Source: Astrothelium macrocarpum
Taxonomy: Eukaryota; Ascomycota; Dothideomycetes; Trypetheliales; Trypetheliaceae
NCBI GenBank assembly: GCA_021030915.1
Contig: JAGEMR010000012.1
Location: forward strand, 402,323 to 466,322
Length of the DNA stretch: 64,000 nt
Direction of reading: 5' to 3'
The notes below the pieces were generated by a model. It worked only from the letters and a program-made list of their open reading frames with translations. It was not told the DNA's origin and ran no database searches. Positions within the stretch are counted from its first letter, which is position 1. Every line of letters begins with the position of its first letter. A program made the translations under genes and the position numbers. Shown here piece by piece: positions 43,823-54,565 of this stretch.

Positions 43823-45172
43823 GCTAGCAGGACAAGAATATAGGTGCGTACCTTTTGTAACCATCTCATTTCTAAATTCACATGAAAAAGGGGTTTAGCT
43901 GGGGGGAGCACAGCTGGACACCACCAAAAAAAGTATGAAAAGGCAACAAAAACGCGTGGGCAAAAAACAATGTGACTGAAGTTTCGGGTCTTGTCTACGA
44001 TTACGTTTCTGCTTTGATTGCTTCTTATTTCCGTATTTGTGTAGTTGTGTTTGCTTTCTGGCGTTTCTAGTATTTCACATTACTTGGGATGCTGCACTAA
44101 TGTTTGCAGAATCGCGGATATTCGGAATGGGCTCGAACGGCTTAGAACTGTTTGATGAGTTGATTCTGGATGTCATGGACGTCGTCACACAACAAGGGAG
44201 AAGACTTGCGAGAAAGCATGCTGATAATTCGCGGTGAGTAACGCACTTTCCTTTGTCAATATCAATAACAACGTCTGGGTATGCTAATAAACTATTTTCA
44301 CGTCTCCTGTCATTCCCTTCATTTTTCCCTATTCCTTTCCAAGTTTGAATTTCCTAGGTATGTTAAATTTCCTATGTCAATCTCTTTCAGGCTGGCAACG
44401 AGATCCACCTGTACGCGGTGCCGGCTACGAACCTTCTACAATAGTTAGGAGAGCCAAGAGATCTCACAAGAGAAGCAATTGCCGGGTTTTGCCATATTCG
44501 TCATGTTTGCTTTGTTGAAATTTGAAAGTTTGATCGGAAGCAGAGTAGGGATGTAGGGATGTACGTGTGTGGGTCCGGCAGGCTGCAGGATCTCTAGATA
44601 GGCAGCGAAAATAGATAGAACAATCAACATTACTGTTTCTAGAAATGGACATACCGCATATGCAAGACCGTGCATGACAAAGGATGATGCACAGGCACGT
44701 CTGTAGTCTGAAACAAATGACAAGGTCGCAAAGTCATGAGTGCGGTGCACATTGCAATACGATCGGAGCGTGATGAGAGCAGGCCGGAGGCGACTAACCG
44801 CATCCAGCCAGCTTTTAATACGGCCATCGTGAGTGTCACCTCAACACCGCTGCACTCCGCAATTAATTGCTACTCTTGCTCCAGACTTTCCTTTTTCCTC
44901 CCTCCGTTTCGCTTGCCAACATCCCGACTCTATCTGTCAGCTCTATTCGTTCCTTATCCCACTTCCTGTAAGCATCGAAATCTTCGCACAATCAAGTGTG
45001 GAATTTGTTGTTGCCGTCTTTCCATGGCCTGACGAGGCGGTCATTCGATGCTCGTGTGAAACACGCATCCTCTTCGGCTGACCTGTCTCTTGACGCTCTC
45101 CATATATATAGCCTCCTGCAGCCTAGATCAACTTCATTACACTCCTTCGCTTGCTCCAACTAGCTCTCCACC
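43823..45172. other. intergenic, several unresolved short frames
   Basis: Besides the frame at 44110-44237, a minus-strand frame at 44445-44750 contains a hydrophobic segment (VMLIVLSIFAAYLEIL) that could be a small membrane protein. I cannot fix exons. The promoter of the DUF7918 gene occupies the right end. Confidence 0.4.
45102..45110 (+). promoter_or_regulatory. TATA box of the DUF7918 gene
   Basis: ATATATATA lies about 65 bp upstream of the ATG at 45173, a usual distance, and pyrimidine-rich sequence follows. Confidence 0.6.
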
Positions 45173-47074
45173 ATGCCGTGCTTCAAAGGGCTCGCCGTGA
45201 GCATACACACTCCCGACGGACCTTTGCCAGAATACTCTATCCAGAAACATGGCAGAGCCGGACGAATCAATGCCTACATTCCCGTCCCGCCTGCCAAAGT
45301 ACCCGAAAATTCGAATTCGAATATCCCCGAACAATCCACTTTTGCCATCTCTATCACGCTATTGACTCCTGGCCTGAACGTGCCATACTCCACTCCTAAA
45401 GCAAGCGATGAAGATCCCTATCCACGACCGAAAGTGGTTGGTGGTCTACCTGGTTCTTTGAACGAACGCGGCAAATATGGTGGAATCATTGCACCTTATG
45501 CACCACTGACTTCATCTCCAAACGAAACCATCGCAGCCTACATATATTTTGATGGACGAGCCAAAGAAGAGGTAGCGACATTATTACGGCGTGGAGAAGA
45601 GACATGGGTCAATTCACGTTGGGTCAGCGTGCCTGAAGAAGAAGGTGGAGGTCTTGCAGAGAGAGAATTTCTCTTTCGCGAAGTTGGCTTGGAACGTTGG
45701 CTAAACGGGCTTGACTTGCAGAGCAGCGGCAAGGACAGGCAAGAAAGGATAGCAAGGAGGCATGAACGGCTAGAAAAGAAGCGTCGCAAGAAAAGAGGCC
45801 TTCTCGGCAATGATGGTGAGATTGAAGATGTCAAGCCCAACGGAATCGACCGAAACGGAGTTTTGGTGTATGGCGACGACAAACAATCGCCCGTTCAGAC
45901 ACTGGCCATGGACGAAGACGGCTCCCTTTCTTCGGATTCAATTTCAGATGATGAGCCACCCCTACCAGAAGCAGCAGGTCAGATTAAGATTGCCCTCTTT
46001 CGAGTCTTGGCATCAGGCGAAATCAAACGTGGCGAATATTCCCCTCAGTTCGACGCTCACGATGATGACGAAGCTAGCGGAGGTCAGAATGGTGCAAATG
46101 GCGAAGCTGATCCTGATGCTGATCACACAACGGCATTTGCAAAACCAAAGACTCTGGATCCCAAATCAATAAGCACTCAGACAGTCACCGGCATGGATCC
46201 CGTAGACCGGCCTTTTGCGATTTTCACATTTCTGTATAGAGGCGAGCGTAGGTACTTTGTCTGTTTTAATCACGTCTCTCACTAATCAATTTAGGACAAC
46301 TCCGCAAGATGGGCATCCTCCAACCGCCCAAGGATGAGGCCAAAACTCCGGCTTCCGCCACCAAGCGCAAGTCAATTCCAAAGGACTTTTCGAATCTTGG
46401 TCCGTTACATACTTTTGGCACTGTAGGTTTTGCGGGATATCGTGACGCACACTCAAATAAGAATGGTAAGAGAAAGGACGATGACGAAATGGACAGTGAA
46501 CAAGATGATGAGGATGAAGATGCCAAACGGAATGTCGCAGAGGATGTCAACCTTAAGGAGGATGACAAGAAAAATCTCTCGCCTGAAGAGGCAGCCAAGC
46601 AAGAGAGGCTTGCCGAGGGCGTTCGGCAGATCAAAGTACGTGTTCAAACATGGAAATTGAATAGTGCAAAGTCTAACGTTGTGACAGCTCAAGCGTGCTC
46701 ATTCAGCAGAACCTGATGGGGGACGAGTCACGCCACCGTCTCGTACACCAACAGGTCAAAGTAGTGACGCAGATGGGAACGCAAAGGGCTCAACGCCACC
46801 GCTTGACTCGGCTTGGGGACGACCGGATGGTATGAGGACTACATCGCTTTCTACCTCTGAAGTCGCTCCAGACACTACGGTTGGAAGTCCATTCAAGAGG
46901 CAACGTCCAAGCTTGCCAAGTACCGAAGATGAAACACGCACTAATATCGGCGCTATCGGCGACGTCCTTTCACGAATCGAAGATGCCGAGAAGATCAACG
47001 GAGGAGATAACGAAAGCCTGAAGCCTCCACCTGAAACGCGCAAGGTGGAAGTAGCTGAAGATGAAGAATTGTGA
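45173..47074 (+). CDS. DUF7918 family protein
   Basis: Start ATG at 45173 in a CACCATGC context. Three exons, introns at 46248-46294 (47 nt, joins RGE to RQLRKMGILQPP) and 46636-46687 (52 nt, joins VRQIK to LKRAHSAEP). The N-terminal 230 residues form the conserved domain: FKGLAVSIHTPDGPLPEY, IPVPPAKVPENS, AAYIYFDGRAKEE and FREVGLERWLNGLDLQ. A Lys/Arg stretch (RHERLEKKRRKKRG) may be a nuclear signal. The C-terminal half is acidic and disordered, with the domain end at RPFAIFTFLYRGERQLRKMG. The family is common in fungi and lacks a known function. The gene appears intact. Confidence 0.82.
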
Positions 47075-47859
47075 AGATGAGACTATCGCAGACAGCAAGC
47101 ATTGGGATGAAGTTTGCAAGGCTTTGCAGCATTCGGCGCAGAGTGGTACATTCGGCTCCTCTCTCTCAGTAGGTCAGGTTTGAGCGCGTGAATTTTTCCT
47201 CTGGGGCGAGACTTGATACGGCGTAGAGAGGGTGGGAGGCATTGAAGACTGGCCGCGTGCGCTCGGTACAGGTCTTTTCACCTTTATTTTTTTTTCTTTA
47301 TCAACCATTCTGTAAATACATTGCAGCCAGCGGAAGAACACAGATGAGATGCAATCCATCACAGATACCTGTCTACCTTGCTACATGGGAGATTGGGTGT
47401 GGGATCATGTGATTACGCGCGGAGCCGCGAATGAGAAGACGTCATTGGCGATCTGCAGATGTAGCAATTTTCTGGACTGAAACCAAAAAGCCTCGACTGA
47501 GCCTCGTTCATGCCCAACATGTAACCGAAATTATCTATCCACTCCATTGTGGGTCGCATTGCTCAAACCTGTTCCACAGAAGATTCGGTGATGCTTTCAC
47601 CAAATTCATCTCATCTCAGCTTTCACCGCACTGCATTCGAGATCAGCTACCCGCCATCTCTTTAAACCCGGCGGCAAAGTGTCTCCTTTCTTTCCTTTCA
47701 CATTTGCACAAATTGCTTCTTTCCTCTTCTTTCTCTATTGGCATTTGTTGAGGGCATCCTGGGACATCTTTGTAAACGATAGGTCGAGCTCGCTCACCTT
47801 TCGATAGGCACATGGTTCCAAGAACATAGTGCTGAATCCCACTCACACACATACCATCC
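47075..47859. other. intergenic, nothing recognised
   Basis: Terminator of the DUF7918 gene and promoter of the DUF2235 gene must lie here. I see no distinct element. A long T tract is at about 47288. Confidence 0.45.
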
Positions 47860-49718
47860 ATGGCAGAACCAAGTGTCATCTCTAATCGATCGCACCGGTC
47901 ACATCGGACAGCCAACACGGCCCGATCTCGCAACCCCAATGCTGCCTCTCAGCTCTCCATCGTCAGCAAACCCCCATCTCGGCCCTCGAAGCGCATCATT
48001 CTGGCGTGTGACGGGACTTGGCTGGACTCGGACAATGGACACTTGAATGGCGAATTGAACATTCCGAGTAACATCACACGACTCACACGAGCACTCAAGA
48101 CGACAAGCACTGATGGCATCCCACAAGTTATATACTATCACTTTGGTGTGGGCTCGCAAGGCGGAGTCGTTGATCGCGTCGTTGGTGGTGCAACAGGCCA
48201 AGGTCTGAGTGAGAATGTGCGCGAGGGATATGAGTTCATATGCAACAATTATGCCCCGGGTGACGAGATATTTTTGCTGGGCTTCAGTCGTGGTGCATTC
48301 ACTTCACGGTCGATAGGAGGATTGATATCGGAAGTGGGTCTACTCACGAAGAATGGGCTCCAATACTTGGCAGAAATTTACCGCGATGTAACACACAAAT
48401 TCGATCCAAACTACAGGCCGAAGCATCCGGATATCCCATTTCCAGACAAGCCAAGCGTGGAGGATCCAGAGTATGTGGAAGAGCTTGCGAGCGTGAGTAG
48501 GCATTACGAGTAACTCGAAAGTACGGTGCAATTCATAGACTAACGAGAATGAAGCGCGGGCTTACCATATTAGGAGTAAAGATAAAAGCTATCGGCGTGT
48601 TTGAAACAGTTGGTATGATTTGCATTTATTGCACCTTGAAATTCTTCGCTAACCAAATCTCTTAAATCTCTGTAGGCTCTTTAGGAACACCTCGAATAGG
48701 TTGGCTCCAAAAAGCCGGTGTCCAAACGTCTCAGGCCAAGCGTCAAGCATTCCATGATACGGCTATTGGTAATTGCATTGAGAATGCCTTTCAAGCCCTC
48801 GCTCTAGATGAGCGACGCTCAGCCTTTCAGCCTGCCGTATGGGAAAAGCCCCCTGGCAATACTACCGTTCGTCAGACCCTCCAACCTTAAGCAACCCAGC
48901 CGTCAATCCATCCCACTAACCTTCCGCACCAGACCCTCCGCCAAGTCTGGTTCCCTGGCGTCCACTCCAACGTAGGCGGCGGCTACGACGACCAAGAGCT
49001 CGCCAACATCACGCTCGCCTGGATGCTCGCGCAGCTTTCCCCCTTCCTCGACTTCGACACGGAATACCTCTTCGACCAACACGAGTCCAACGTCGAATAC
49101 TACGACAAGAAGCACAAGAAGCTCCGGCCCTGGTCGTTTGGCAAAATCTACGACTCCATGAAGGGCGCCTACGCCGTCGGCGGCGCCACCACGCGCACCC
49201 CGGGCCGCTACCGCTTCATCGACCCGCACACGGGCCGCAAGACCGACACGCCGCTGCGCGACACGCACGAGTACGTGCACCCGTCGGTGCGCTCGCGCCT
49301 GCTGCTCGACGGGCCGGGCACCGACGACGCAGGGCCCTACGAGTGCAAGGCGCTCGAGGACTGGCGCCTCGTCGTCGAGCCGTCCACCCAGCCTGGCAGT
49401 AAAGCGCCCGGCGTCTACTGGCGGCTGAGCAACCGTAAGCTCAAGGAGGATGGCGGCCGTGTGAGCACGAGCATCCTCCCGGAGAGCCCGCTGTGGGACC
49501 TTGAGAGGGAGCTGTTGAGTTATGATCCGCGTACGTATGATTTTATCACGGATCCGCCGCCTGTGAGGACGTCGGCGGGGGATGGCACGGAGAAGAGGAG
49601 GAGTCGGAGGTCGAGTACGTTGGTGGAGGATGGTGGAAGGGGGCCGTCGAGAAGTGGGAAGAGGTTGTCGAGGAGTCGGTCGGTATCTAGGGTAGAGAGG
49701 GATCGAGTAGACTATTGA
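47860..49718 (+). CDS. DUF2235 alpha/beta-hydrolase
   Basis: Start ATG at 47860. Four exons, introns at 48493-48554, 48613-48675 and 48867-48932. The domain begins KRIILACDGTWLDSDNG, with the nucleophile elbow LLGFSRGAFTSRS (G-x-S-x-G), then IKAIGVFETVGSLGTPR and GVHSNVGGGYDDQELA, which hold the Asp and His of the hydrolase triad. The C-terminal 200 residues are fungal-specific and end in a basic Ser/Arg tail. DUF2235 proteins resemble the Tle1 phospholipase fold. The substrate in fungi is unknown. Codon use in the last exon turns strongly GC-rich, unlike the first exons. Confidence 0.86.
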
Positions 49719-50038
49719 TGGTGTTGTTGTCGTTTTGGGGTTGCTTGGGTGTGATACCCACTTTGCAATTGCGGAGTTTGGAAATCTGTGGAAGCTGGAA
49801 AATCTTGATGAGCAGGGTGTCAGGTGTTTTTGCAACGCCATACATAGCATTTGCATGTCTTTCCTTTTGTTCGAACAATGACATCTCATTCACTGATCAA
49901 GACAACACCATAGCCATCTTTCCGAAAGGCAGAAATACACCTTAATCTTCAAGGTCCATTATCAGCACAACCCACAACATCCATCCTGTCCCGACAATCC
50001 AGCCCACATCAACCCTTCAAGCAACCCCCTCAACAAAT
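49719..50038. other. short intergenic region
   Basis: Convergent 3' ends of the DUF2235 and CSN8-like genes. Nothing else seen. Confidence 0.45.
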
Positions 50039-51088
50039 TCACCCCCCCTTCGTCTTCCTCTTCCTAATCATCACCCACTCCCCCTCACACTCCCACCCAC
50101 ACCCCCTCCGCTTCAACTCCTCCCACTCCGCTTCAGCACACCTCTCCACAAACCGCCTCTCCGCCTGATGATACGCCACGCCCACACACTTCATCGCATG
50201 CAGCCGCACCCGCTCCTCCGCAAAATCCATCAGCCGCCGCGCATACCCATCCACCGCCCTGCGCAGCCGCCAAAACCCAAACCAGTCTCCGCGCACCAGA
50301 CACCGCACCACCCCCGCGATCCTGCCCCCACCCGCGCTCTCCCCCAGCGACCCCATCGCCTCCCCCACCTCGCCCAGCCGACACGCCAGGTCCAGGGAGC
50401 GGTACCCGCTGAACTCGCGCCACTCGGACGCGCTCAGCGCGGACCCGGGCACCGCGGATACGTGGATGGTGCGGAGGAGGTGGAGCAGCGACGGGTGGTA
50501 GGATTCCCAGTGGCGCGCGAGGATCGCGGCGCGGATCAGGAAGGCGTAGGCGCGGCGCGCGAAGGCGCCGGTGCGTCGGGTTGCGATGAGGGATTCGCGC
50601 AGCTTGCGCATTGCCGTGAAGAGGAGGGGGAGCTCGGATTCGGAGGGTGTCGGGGGTGTGGTGGGAGCGGGCGCGAGGGATTTGGGCGAGGTGGGGGAGG
50701 TGGAGGTTGTGCTGAGAGGAGATGCTGGAAGAGGAGGGGGTTGAGGAGATGGGGTGGTGGTGGTGTTGGTGGTAGAGGAGGGGGAGAGCGAGAGCTGGTC
50801 AAAGGCACGTTCGAGGGCGTCGCCGCCGCCTGTGGCACCGCAGAATTTCATGTAGCGTTCTTGGATTTTGGCAAAGTATTTTTCTTGGGCGCGGAAGTCG
50901 TTGAGTCTGGGCGTGTTAGTGGGATTGGAGAATGAGAAGCAATTAATCTCTGACGCGGAGTCTTACTTTGTCTCGCCCTTGGACGGGTAGCCATATTGTT
51001 CTAGAGGATCAATAGGGGGCTGATTGAGTCTGTTCCATGCTGAGCTGGGCCCGCGTTTATAGGGTGGTCGAGTTTGGGCTGCCATCAT
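50039..51088 (-). CDS. CSN8/PSMD8/eIF3K-type domain protein
   Basis: Start ATG at 51088 (MMAAQTRPPYKRGPSSAWN). One intron, 50907-50966 (60 nt, with CACTAAC), joins GETK to LNDFRAQEKYFAKIQERY. After a low-complexity Ser/Thr/Pro linker comes a helical domain: LPLLFTAMRKLRESL, RRAYAFLIRAAILARHW, SGYRSLDLACRLGE and VRCLVRGDWFGFWRLRRAVD. This PCI-like helical pattern is what ascomycete CSN8/PSD8/eIF3K-domain proteins show. Members are subunits or relatives of the COP9 signalosome, proteasome lid and eIF3. The exact complex cannot be told from this. GC content is high and the third codon position is mostly C or G. The gene appears intact and is likely core genome. Confidence 0.78.
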
Positions 51089-51468
51089 TTGAGTAGAGAT
51101 GAGGCTTAGTGGCTGTTCGTCATAGCCATGTCGGTACATGATTGCCAATGAAGTGCATATGAATGCACACCATGCAGTTGAAACATGGTGCAGAATGCCA
51201 TTCTAGGTGTTCGCGACCTTTGATAGTGGAAGCAGTTGCGCCGCGAAAGTGCGGAAGTAGCGGAGCAAACAATCATCTTCGTTTCGAGTGAGCCGTGGAA
51301 TGTAGAGAGCCATGGAACACCCCATTCAACGTTGTCTTATGGTCGACTGTATGCAACTGGCTGGTTCTTCCCTTTCTCTTCTTCTATAATCCTCCTTATT
51401 CTTTCATTCTTCGCCGGCTCCATCTCCTCTTGCATCCTCGCTTCAACGCTTGTCCATTTTTTCCAGTC
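51089..51468. other. divergent promoter region, CSN8-like / PAQR
   Basis: 380 bp between start codons. A pyrimidine-rich stretch lies at 51365-51465 directly upstream of the PAQR ATG, typical of fungal transcript leaders. Confidence 0.45.
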
Positions 51469-52485
51469 ATGAAAGAGAAATCAACTCATTCAGAGCAGGA
51501 AACAGCAACTTCATTGTCTGAAATGCCACAAACGATCGAAAAGAAACTTCATGGAGCACTCAACCTGATTACATGGAAGCAACTCCCTGCTTGGCAGCAA
51601 GACAACCATTTCATCCATGGTGGCTATCGCCCTGCATCAGAATCTTATCTTGGTTCATTTCAGTCTCTTGGATATCTTCACAACGAATCTGTCAACGTGT
51701 ATACACATCTGATCGGAGCAGTCGTTGTTGTTCTCGCAGGCGGATTACTGTTCAGCGCCATTGGAAAACGATATCCCCTTGCAGATAGTGATGACCTCGG
51801 GGTATTGAGCTGCTACTTCATCGGAGCCACTGCGTGTCTTGGCATGTCTGCAACTTACCACTTGATCTCGAATCATTCAGAAGCTGTTGCAAAGTTTGGA
51901 AATAAGCTTGACTATCTAGGTATCGTCGCTCTCATCTGGGGAAGCTTTGTCCCTACGGTATACTATGGCTTTAAAAATGACGTTCATCTGATGAAATTAT
52001 ACTGGGGAATGGTATGTTCTGTCTAGGCCTTTCAAAGATGATCATAATTGACAATCCTTTAGATAACCACCATAGGCGCAGGCTGTGCCGTTGTCTCCAT
52101 CAACTCAGAATTCCGCAAAGCCAAATGGAGGCCTTTTCGCGCGGCCATGTTCGTAGGCATGGGTCTTTCCGCCGTATTTCCTGTCGTTCACGGACTTAAA
52201 TTGTATGGTGCTCGGCGACTTGAAGATACAATGGGTTTGTCGTGGGTGGTACTCCAAGGCTTCTTATATGTACTCGGTGCAGTGATTTACGCCGTGAGTA
52301 ATACCCTAGTCGTAGGGTTTGCGACTGACAAGAAGTAGATGAGGATCCCAGAACGCTGGAAGCCCGGAGAGTTTGATCTCTGGGGCAGCTCGCATCAAAT
52401 ATTTCACGTTCTTGTGCTCTGTGCAGCAGCAGCTCACCTGAAAGGGTTGCTAGTAGCGTTTGACTACCACCATAGCATTTTATAG
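51469..52485 (+). CDS. PAQR / haemolysin III family membrane protein
   Basis: Start ATG at 51469. Three exons, introns 52012-52062 (51 nt) and 52294-52338 (45 nt), both in phase 0. About 306 residues. Cytosolic segment with ITWKQLPAWQQDNHFIHGGY, then seven hydrophobic segments. Zinc-ligand positions of the family are present: ACLGMSATYHLISNH in the second helix region and HQIFHVLVLCAAAAH near the end. The family includes adiponectin receptors and yeast Izh proteins. They act in the plasma membrane or ER, linked to sterol, zinc and ceramide metabolism. The catalytic zinc site looks complete. A degenerate copy of its 3' end lies at 53650-53733. Confidence 0.88.
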
Positions 52486-52716
52486 GATGCTGATTTTTCA
52501 TACTTTATGGCTAGTATGTCGGGCTTCCACGATTCCCACTCTTTCTTCCATCTCGTAGTCACAAGCTCAGTGCTACATAGTTCCAAAAGCGGTCCATCCG
52601 GGCTTTCAGCGGGCGACAAGTGTTTCGATCGGTTCTGAATTCATGAGCGCATTGCGCATGCCTACTTCGGGGCAAGTCCTTTGCTATTCTCGGTTAAGAA
52701 GATGTATTGGATCTGA

Positions 52717-53481
52717 TCACGCTTCCATCGGGCGAGTCATGAACATGACCAGATCGTCGATGCCTTGTGGTTCATTCACCCAGTGCTCTCCGGTCTCGTA
52801 CTCTTTCCAGGTAACTTGCATCCCAAGTTCTTGCAAAGCTTTGCTCATAGCCATACCATTCTGAATTGGAACCACGCTGTCGTCCTGGGAGTGTGAAATG
52901 AAAACAGGCGTTGCGAGAGCATTAAGGTCCTGATTCGTTGTACATGACCCTTCATTTAGGCGCATCCTCATCTCCTGCAGCGCAGCCAGCTTGTCTGATG
53001 ATTGACGCACCTTGTCCTCGTATGGCATCCATCCGCACAATCCCACAAAACCCCCGAGCGTCTGGCTGCCACAGAGTAAAGTAGAGATGGCCGTGGCACA
53101 TCCTTGACTAATACCACATAGAAAGATATGCGAAGGTGGGACAAGCTCTGATTCTGTCTCTAAAACTTGCCGTATGAACAGGACGCTTTCTCTGAGTCCG
53201 TCTAGCTGAATCTGTTTCTCTGTGTGTGGATGCTCGGTCGACCACATGTCAAACCATTGGGAGAGCATTTCGCCGAAACGAGTAGAAGATTGAAGCCTGG
53301 ATTTGGGGAACACCCAGCGAACATGCGGAAAGACATCTGTCAAAAATCGCCCGTCGGATGCTTGACTCTCAAAAAATTCCTGCTCAAGTTGTTCTGCCGT
53401 ACTACCTCGTCCGTGAAGGAAAATTACAGTATGAGTATGATTACCTAATGGAAAAGTGGTGTGATTTTCGAGTGAATTCAT
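52717..53481 (-). CDS. acyl-protein thioesterase / carboxylesterase-like hydrolase
   Basis: Start ATG at 53481 (MNSLENHTTFPLGNH), single exon, 254 residues. TVIFLHGRGST forms the oxyanion region, FLCGISQGCATAI the nucleophile elbow (Ser in G-x-S-x-G), SHSQDDSVVP provides the Asp and TGEHW the His of the triad. The length fits the phospholipase/carboxylesterase (acyl-protein thioesterase) family, which removes acyl groups from proteins or small esters in the cytosol. The motif spacing is intact. It is convergent with the PAQR gene, 231 bp apart. A diverged copy of its start region is found at 58530-58645. Confidence 0.86.
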   Translation of the reverse strand: MNSLENHTTFPLGNHTHTVIFLHGRGSTAEQLEQEFFESQASDGRFLTDVFPHVRWVFPKSRLQSSTRFGEMLSQWFDMWSTEHPHTEKQIQLDGLRESVLFIRQVLETESELVPPSHIFLCGISQGCATAISTLLCGSQTLGGFVGLCGWMPYEDKVRQSSDKLAALQEMRMRLNEGSCTTNQDLNALATPVFISHSQDDSVVPIQNGMAMSKALQELGMQVTWKEYETGEHWVNEPQGIDDLVMFMTRPMEA

Positions 53482-53649
53482 AATGACATCACTTTGGTGG
53501 ACGAGATTCCGACGAAAAATGGCCAAAAATTCTTTTTAATGCTCGCCTGCCGGGTAAGCTCTCGATATCTTTGACATCTTCTCATAGGCAAGACTTGAAT
53601 TCGGAAAAGTCTAAGATGAACTTGATCCGAGCTGTTCAAGGCTCGCTTC

Positions 53650-53733
53650 GATAATGTCATTGTGCTCTGCGCTGCAGCAACTCACTTGAAGGAGCTACTT
53701 GTAGCATCTAACTACCGGCATGGCACTACATAA
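53650..53733 (+). pseudogene. degenerate copy of the PAQR 3' end
   Basis: The plus frame reads NVIVLCAAATHLKELLVASN then YRHGTT and a stop. The PAQR gene at 52400-52485 reads HVLVLCAAAAHLKGLLVAFD then YHHSIL and a stop. The 28-codon match is obvious and in the same orientation. Nothing else of the gene is present upstream, so it is a relic of a duplication. Confidence 0.8.
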
Positions 53734-54170
53734 AGTGCTTGAACTTATTCTTCATCCTATCATGGAAAATCTTTAGACTCTGGTGATGCTCTATTCCCTT
53801 TGCTTGATCCAGTACGCGGGTTACTGCAGTCTTAGACGCAAATCATGGATTCGAGCACACTTTCGCACGACCAACATTTAGCAAAATCTTTCAAAATGCT
53901 CTTTGAATGAAGTGTTGAGTTTCCATGCAGGGTTGTTGGGATCGTTGCCGTTTTCCAGGGTCTACTGGATATTGGTGTTCAAAAGCATTGTTGGTAGTGC
54001 GAAGAGTAGATCAGCGATCATAACCTTGTAGCGAAATCAGACCCGAATAAAAAAAATATCAAAAGCGTCGTGGTAAAACAATTTAATCACAGCATAAGAT
54101 ATTCAACTTGGTAAGCAGGTGCTGCCTTAATTTGTATGGTCGGAAACTTCATACGGCTATACAGTGGCTT

Positions 54171-54189
54171 GGGGCGGGGCGGGGTGGGG
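54171..54189 (+). other. G-quadruplex-type motif
   Basis: Four runs of four G separated by single bases (GGGGCGGGGCGGGGTGGGG). This fits the canonical intramolecular quadruplex pattern. It is not in a gene. Confidence 0.7.
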
Positions 54190-54565
54190 TGGCGCAATGC
54201 TACTATTGCTGCTGGTCGTGGCTGCGAATCCCGCCACCCCCATAGTTTAGGCTAGATGATGAAAAAGATTGAACAAAGATACGGTGAAAAACAATGCACA
54301 CCATTTACTTATGTAGTTAGTGCAAAAGAACTAGGGCCGTTAATCATCTATACAAAGGTTTGAAGTCGTGACCTGCAAATAACAGGGAATTGAACTTCCA
54401 CCCCGGCATCGTTACAAATTTGGACTTCTAACAAGACAGGAATCCATTACCCATCATAAAACAGGTCCAGAAACCAATGCAGCCAAGGATCCCTATCACT
54501 AACCCCAGCGTTACTTGACATACTCGGCCTTTGACGGTCTTTCTTAGATCCTCGGACCATAATGG

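Larger units (their letters stand above)
53482..54565. other. intergenic with a PAQR fragment and a G-rich run
   Basis: No intact gene. It holds a duplicated gene fragment (53650-53733) and a G4-type motif (54171-54189), listed separately. Confidence 0.5.

Noticed and set aside
48903..49889. 328-codon minus-strand frame
   Set aside because: Antisense to the GC-rich last exon of the DUF2235 gene. Arg/Pro/Val-rich without motifs.
50168..50935. 255-codon plus-strand frame
   Set aside because: Shadow of the GC-rich CSN8-like gene, with Gly/Glu runs that mirror its Pro/Ser linker.
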